Shown here: piece after piece, positions 41,384 through 43,927 of the stretch
How positions within the stretch are numbered: the first letter of the stretch is position 1
Layout: each line of letters starts with the position of its first letter
From: Sphingomonas sp. IC-56
GTDB taxonomy: Bacteria; Pseudomonadota; Alphaproteobacteria; Sphingomonadales; Sphingomonadaceae
Length of the DNA: 43,927 nt
Assembly (NCBI RefSeq): GCF_021043375.1
Contig: NZ_JAJNDV010000008.1
Location: forward strand, 1 to 43,927
Direction of reading: 5' to 3'
The notes under the pieces: model-generated
The model's input: the letters and a program-made list of their open reading frames with translations, nothing else
Database searches by the model: none
Told to the model about the DNA's origin: nothing
Program-made: the position numbers and the translations under genes

Positions 41384-43588
41384 TTAGCCGTCGATCCGGG
41401 CGAAATCGGCCACTTTGTGCACCGCGTCACGCATGCGCGCGAGCAGCGCCAGTCGCGCCGAGCGCTTGGCCGGATCGGGGTCGTTCACCGTTACCTTCTC
41501 GAAGAACGCATCGATCGGCCCACGCAGCGTGGCCAGCGCGGCCATGGCGCCTGCAAAGTCCTCGCGCTGGATCGCCACGGTCGCGATCGGCTCGGCAGCG
41601 TCGAGCGCGGCGATAAGGTCGGCTTCCTCGGGCAGCGGCTCATAGGTGAGCGGCTTGGCCTCGACGTCGACCCATTCCTCCTTCTTGAGGATGTTGGCCG
41701 CACGCTTGTACCCGGCGAGCAGGTTGGCGCCGTCCTCCGTGGTGACGAACGCCTGGAGCGCATGCACCCGGGCAAGCAGGCGGACGAGATCGTCCTCGCC
41801 GCCCAGCGCGAACACTGCATCAATCAGGTCGTGGCGAACGCCCGCCTCGCGCTGCTGGACCTTGAGGCGGTCGGCGAAGAAAGCGAACAGAACACGACTG
41901 TCAGTCACCCCCTCTTCGACATACCGGGCTGCATCTTCGTTAGCCCGATCAGTAGCGGATTGCATGAGTCGGAAGAAATCATCTCGGTCGATCAGCTTAC
42001 GACTAATAGCTTCGTATTCAGCGATAGCGGGCCAAACTCGATCGATCGGGCTCCGCTGCTGCCTGAAGTGAATGTCGGCGCACGCTTGGAAGAGAGGCTT
42101 AAGCAAACCGAATCTCAGATCATTGACGATGACGAGCCGGATGACTCCCAAAACTGCTCTTCTAAGCGCAAATGGGTCCTTCGACCCCGTTGGACGCTCG
42201 TCGATCGTGAAGAAAGCAGCGAGCGTATCGAGCTTGTCCGCCAAGCTCACCGCCACCGTTGTCGGCGCAGTCGGCACGTCGTCGCCCTGCCCGACCGGCT
42301 TGTAGTGGTCGCGCACCGCTTCGGCTACCGCGGGGTCCTCGCCCTGCGCAGCGGCGTAATAGCCGCCCATCAGTCCCTGGAGCTCGGGGAATTCGCCGAC
42401 CATGCCGGTGACGAGATCAGCCTTGGCCAATTCGGCCGCACGGCGCGCCAGCCTGGGGTCGCAGTTCGAGACGATGCCTTCGCTCGCCAGCCACTCAGCC
42501 AACTTGGCGACGCGCTCGACCTTGTCGGCGACGGTGCCCAGCTTTTCGTGGAAGACGATCTTCTCAAGCTTGGGTTGGAGATCCCCCAGCCGCGTCTTCA
42601 AGTCGGTGTCGTAGAAGAACTTGGCGTCCGACAGCCGCGCCGCCAGCACCTTCTGGTTTCCCTCGACAATCTTGGCCCCGTCGTCGGACGGGTCGATATT
42701 CGCGGTGCACACAAACGCGTTGGCCAGCTTGCCCGAAGCGTCCGAACACACGAAATACTTCTGGTTCACGCGCGCGGTGAGCTGGATCACCTCGGGCGGC
42801 ACTTCCAGGAAGCTTTCGTCGAAGCGGCCGAGCAGCGGCACCGGCCATTCGGTCAGCCCCGCATTTTCGAACAGCAGCCCTTCGTCCTCGATCAGCGTCA
42901 GGCCGGCCTTCTTCGCCGCCATCTTGGCGCCCAGCGCGATGATGTTGCGGCGCTCGGCACCGTCTACCACGACATGGCACATGCGCAGCTTCTCGACATA
43001 ATCGTCGGCGCTGCCGATGGTGATGATTCCCGGATGATGGAAGCGGTGGCCGACCGTCGCCACCCCACTCTGCACGCCGGCAACTTCGAACGGCACTACC
43101 TCTTCGCCCAGGATGGCGACGATGCCCTGGAGCGGGCGTACCCAGCGCGGGCTCTCGGTCGATTGCGAGGGTGCGCCCCAGCGCATCGACTTGGGCCAGG
43201 CAAAGGCGCGGATCACCGCCGGCACCGCTTCGGCAATCACCGCCGCGGTCGCCCGACCCGGCTTGTTCACCACGGCGAAGTACACGCCGTCGCGCTCGAC
43301 CAACTGGTCCTGGGTCAGCCCCGTCTTGCGCAGGAAGCCTTCCAGCGCCTGCGGCGGCGCGGAGGTGCGCGGCCCCTTGCTCTCCTCCGACATGGCCGCC
43401 GTCTGCTCGGGCAGCCCGCGCGCGATCAGCGCCAGTCGGCGCGGCGTCGCATAGGTAACGATTTCGGCGGCCTTGAGCCCCGCCTTGTCCAGCTCGGCGG
43501 CGAACAGCTTGGCCAGGTCCTCACGCGCACGCTCCTGCATGCGCGCGGGGATTTCCTCGGAGCGGAGTTCGAGAAGGAAGTCTGTCAT
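41384..43588 (-). CDS. glyS: Glycyl-tRNA synthetase beta subunit
   Basis: The tRNA-binding beta chain of the tetrameric glycyl-tRNA synthetase (734 residues). The N-terminus MTDFLLELRSEEIPARM and the blocks TPRRLALIARGLP, WPKSMRWG and KLDTLAAFFTIDERPTGSKD plus FALRRAVLGVIRLV are typical. The start ATG at 43588 lies downstream of the glyQ end with a repeat-rich spacer. About 300 bases within the gene (roughly 41885-42240, protein residues about 450-567) are far less G+C-rich than the rest, yet the reading frame and protein continue intact. This looks like allele replacement by recombination. Confidence 0.95.
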   Translation of the reverse strand: MTDFLLELRSEEIPARMQERAREDLAKLFAAELDKAGLKAAEIVTYATPRRLALIARGLPEQTAAMSEESKGPRTSAPPQALEGFLRKTGLTQDQLVERDGVYFAVVNKPGRATAAVIAEAVPAVIRAFAWPKSMRWGAPSQSTESPRWVRPLQGIVAILGEEVVPFEVAGVQSGVATVGHRFHHPGIITIGSADDYVEKLRMCHVVVDGAERRNIIALGAKMAAKKAGLTLIEDEGLLFENAGLTEWPVPLLGRFDESFLEVPPEVIQLTARVNQKYFVCSDASGKLANAFVCTANIDPSDDGAKIVEGNQKVLAARLSDAKFFYDTDLKTRLGDLQPKLEKIVFHEKLGTVADKVERVAKLAEWLASEGIVSNCDPRLARRAAELAKADLVTGMVGEFPELQGLMGGYYAAAQGEDPAVAEAVRDHYKPVGQGDDVPTAPTTVAVSLADKLDTLAAFFTIDERPTGSKDPFALRRAVLGVIRLVIVNDLRFGLLKPLFQACADIHFRQQRSPIDRVWPAIAEYEAISRKLIDRDDFFRLMQSATDRANEDAARYVEEGVTDSRVLFAFFADRLKVQQREAGVRHDLIDAVFALGGEDDLVRLLARVHALQAFVTTEDGANLLAGYKRAANILKKEEWVDVEAKPLTYEPLPEEADLIAALDAAEPIATVAIQREDFAGAMAALATLRGPIDAFFEKVTVNDPDPAKRSARLALLARMRDAVHKVADFARIDG
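41885..42240 (-). other. Low-G+C mosaic segment inside glyS
   Basis: A hand count gives about 52% G+C over 41941-42180, against about 67% over 42361-42480 in the same gene. Codons in this stretch use many more A/T third bases than anywhere else in the window's genes. The frame is open across both edges and the encoded residues look normal for the family. Confidence 0.7.
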
Positions 43589-43596
43589 TTCGATCC

Positions 43597-43815
43597 ACGC
43601 GAAGGCGCGAAGGCGCAAAGAGAGGAAGTTAAGAGGTTCGCGCAGAGGCGCAGAGGCGCAGAGACACGCCCTCCGGCGGCGTCAGCCGCCCCTGTGACCC
43701 GAAGCAGCTTGGTAAGCGCTGCGTGTTGAGGGCCGCTGGCGCGGCGAGCATGCATCTCTGCGCCTCTGCGCCTCTGCGCGAACCTCTTCTGCTTTGCGCC
43801 TTCGCGCCTTCGCGT
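43597..43815. repeat. Large inverted repeat between glyQ and glyS
   Basis: The left arm (43597-43664) and right arm (43755-43815) are reverse complements apart from a short difference in the middle, separated by about 90 bases. Each arm is built of short tandem units: GAAGGCGC repeated, then AAGAGGTTCGCGCAGAGGCG and further GCAGAGGC units. There is no gene in it. It lies between glyQ and glyS, so it would be transcribed into a long stem-loop if the two genes form an operon. Confidence 0.85.
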
Positions 43816-43823
43816 GAAACCAA

Positions 43824-43927
43824 TCACGCCACCCACCCCGGATACTTGGCCTGCCAATCGGCCGTGTTCTTCTCGATCCACGCCGCGCAAGCGCCCTTCG
43901 CCAGGTCGCGTACCCGGCCCATATAGG
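43824..43927 (-). CDS. glyQ: Probable 3' end of glycyl-tRNA synthetase alpha subunit (partial)
   Basis: Minus-strand open frame running in from beyond the window edge, with about 34 residues visible: YMGRVRDLAKGACAAWIEKN and then a tail ending KYPGWVA, stop TGA at 43824-43826. The RVRDLAK segment resembles the C-terminal helix of GlyQ, and position directly before glyS on the same strand supports this. The gene is cut by the window edge, so the call leans on context. Confidence 0.72.
   Translation of the reverse strand, partial: YMGRVRDLAKGACAAWIEKNTADWQAKYPGWVA

Noticed and set aside
41885..42240. Frameshift or pseudogene in glyS
   Set aside because: The frame stays open with family-like residues; only base composition differs.
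41417..43729. Open frame of about 770 codons antisense to glyS
   Set aside because: A shadow of glyS; composition is unlike a protein, and glyS has clear family blocks.
43597..43815. Possible CRISPR-like repeats between glyQ and glyS
   Set aside because: The units are directly adjacent with no spacers of even length, and the whole is a large inverted repeat; no cas genes nearby.

Overview
This window reads as chromosomal DNA of a sphingomonad (Alphaproteobacteria, most likely Sphingomonas or a close relative). The evidence is a G+C of roughly two thirds, the linkages ispH-thrB-rnhA and glyQ-glyS-ppdK, a glycine riboswitch ahead of gcvT-gcvH-gcvPA-gcvPB, a large TonB-dependent receptor with the sphingomonad domain style, and many G/C-rich hairpin repeats between genes. 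I see no rRNA, tRNA, CRISPR array, insertion sequence or prophage gene.

Layout. 1-5 kb: RNase R (minus), a PilZ protein (plus), and proS followed by a 2-oxoglutarate oxygenase-like gene (both minus). 5.0-5.5 kb: repeat-rich gap. 5.5-6.9 kb: an EamA exporter and a CcdC-like membrane protein. 7.0-12.0 kb: the glycine cleavage operon (minus) behind a tandem glycine riboswitch. 12.1-15.3 kb: an unknown lipoprotein (minus), then ispH, thrB and rnhA (plus). 15.4-28.0 kb: a carbohydrate-utilisation locus with a TonB receptor, two long paralogous secreted tandem beta-helix/beta-propeller proteins, gluconokinase, a GntP-type permease, an FCD-type GntR regulator and an orphan LuxR-type DNA-binding domain. 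28.1-30.6 kb: a thioesterase, a DauA-like FAD oxidoreductase and an alpha/beta hydrolase (minus). 30.6-38.4 kb: a Tad/Flp pilus operon (cpaA, cpaB, cpaC, cpaD, cpaE, tadB, tadC) that lacks cpaF and pilin genes here, followed by a membrane-anchored helix-hairpin-helix protein. 38.6-43.9 kb: ppdK, glyS and the 3' end of glyQ (all minus).

The most interesting part is 18.4-28.0 kb. The TonB receptor and both secreted enzyme-like proteins each carry a copy of the same inverted repeat, CGAC-N4-GTCG, in the same orientation 60-105 bases before their start codons. The copy between the first beta-helix gene and gluconokinase could serve both. Together the genes look like a small regulon for breaking down a glycan outside the cell, importing fragments through the outer membrane, and taking up and phosphorylating gluconate or a related sugar acid. 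The substrate cannot be told from the sequence. Other points of note are a lower-G+C mosaic segment inside glyS, repeat elements sitting on translation start regions, a 16-base duplication at the start of the EamA gene, and a Tad operon without its secretion ATPase.
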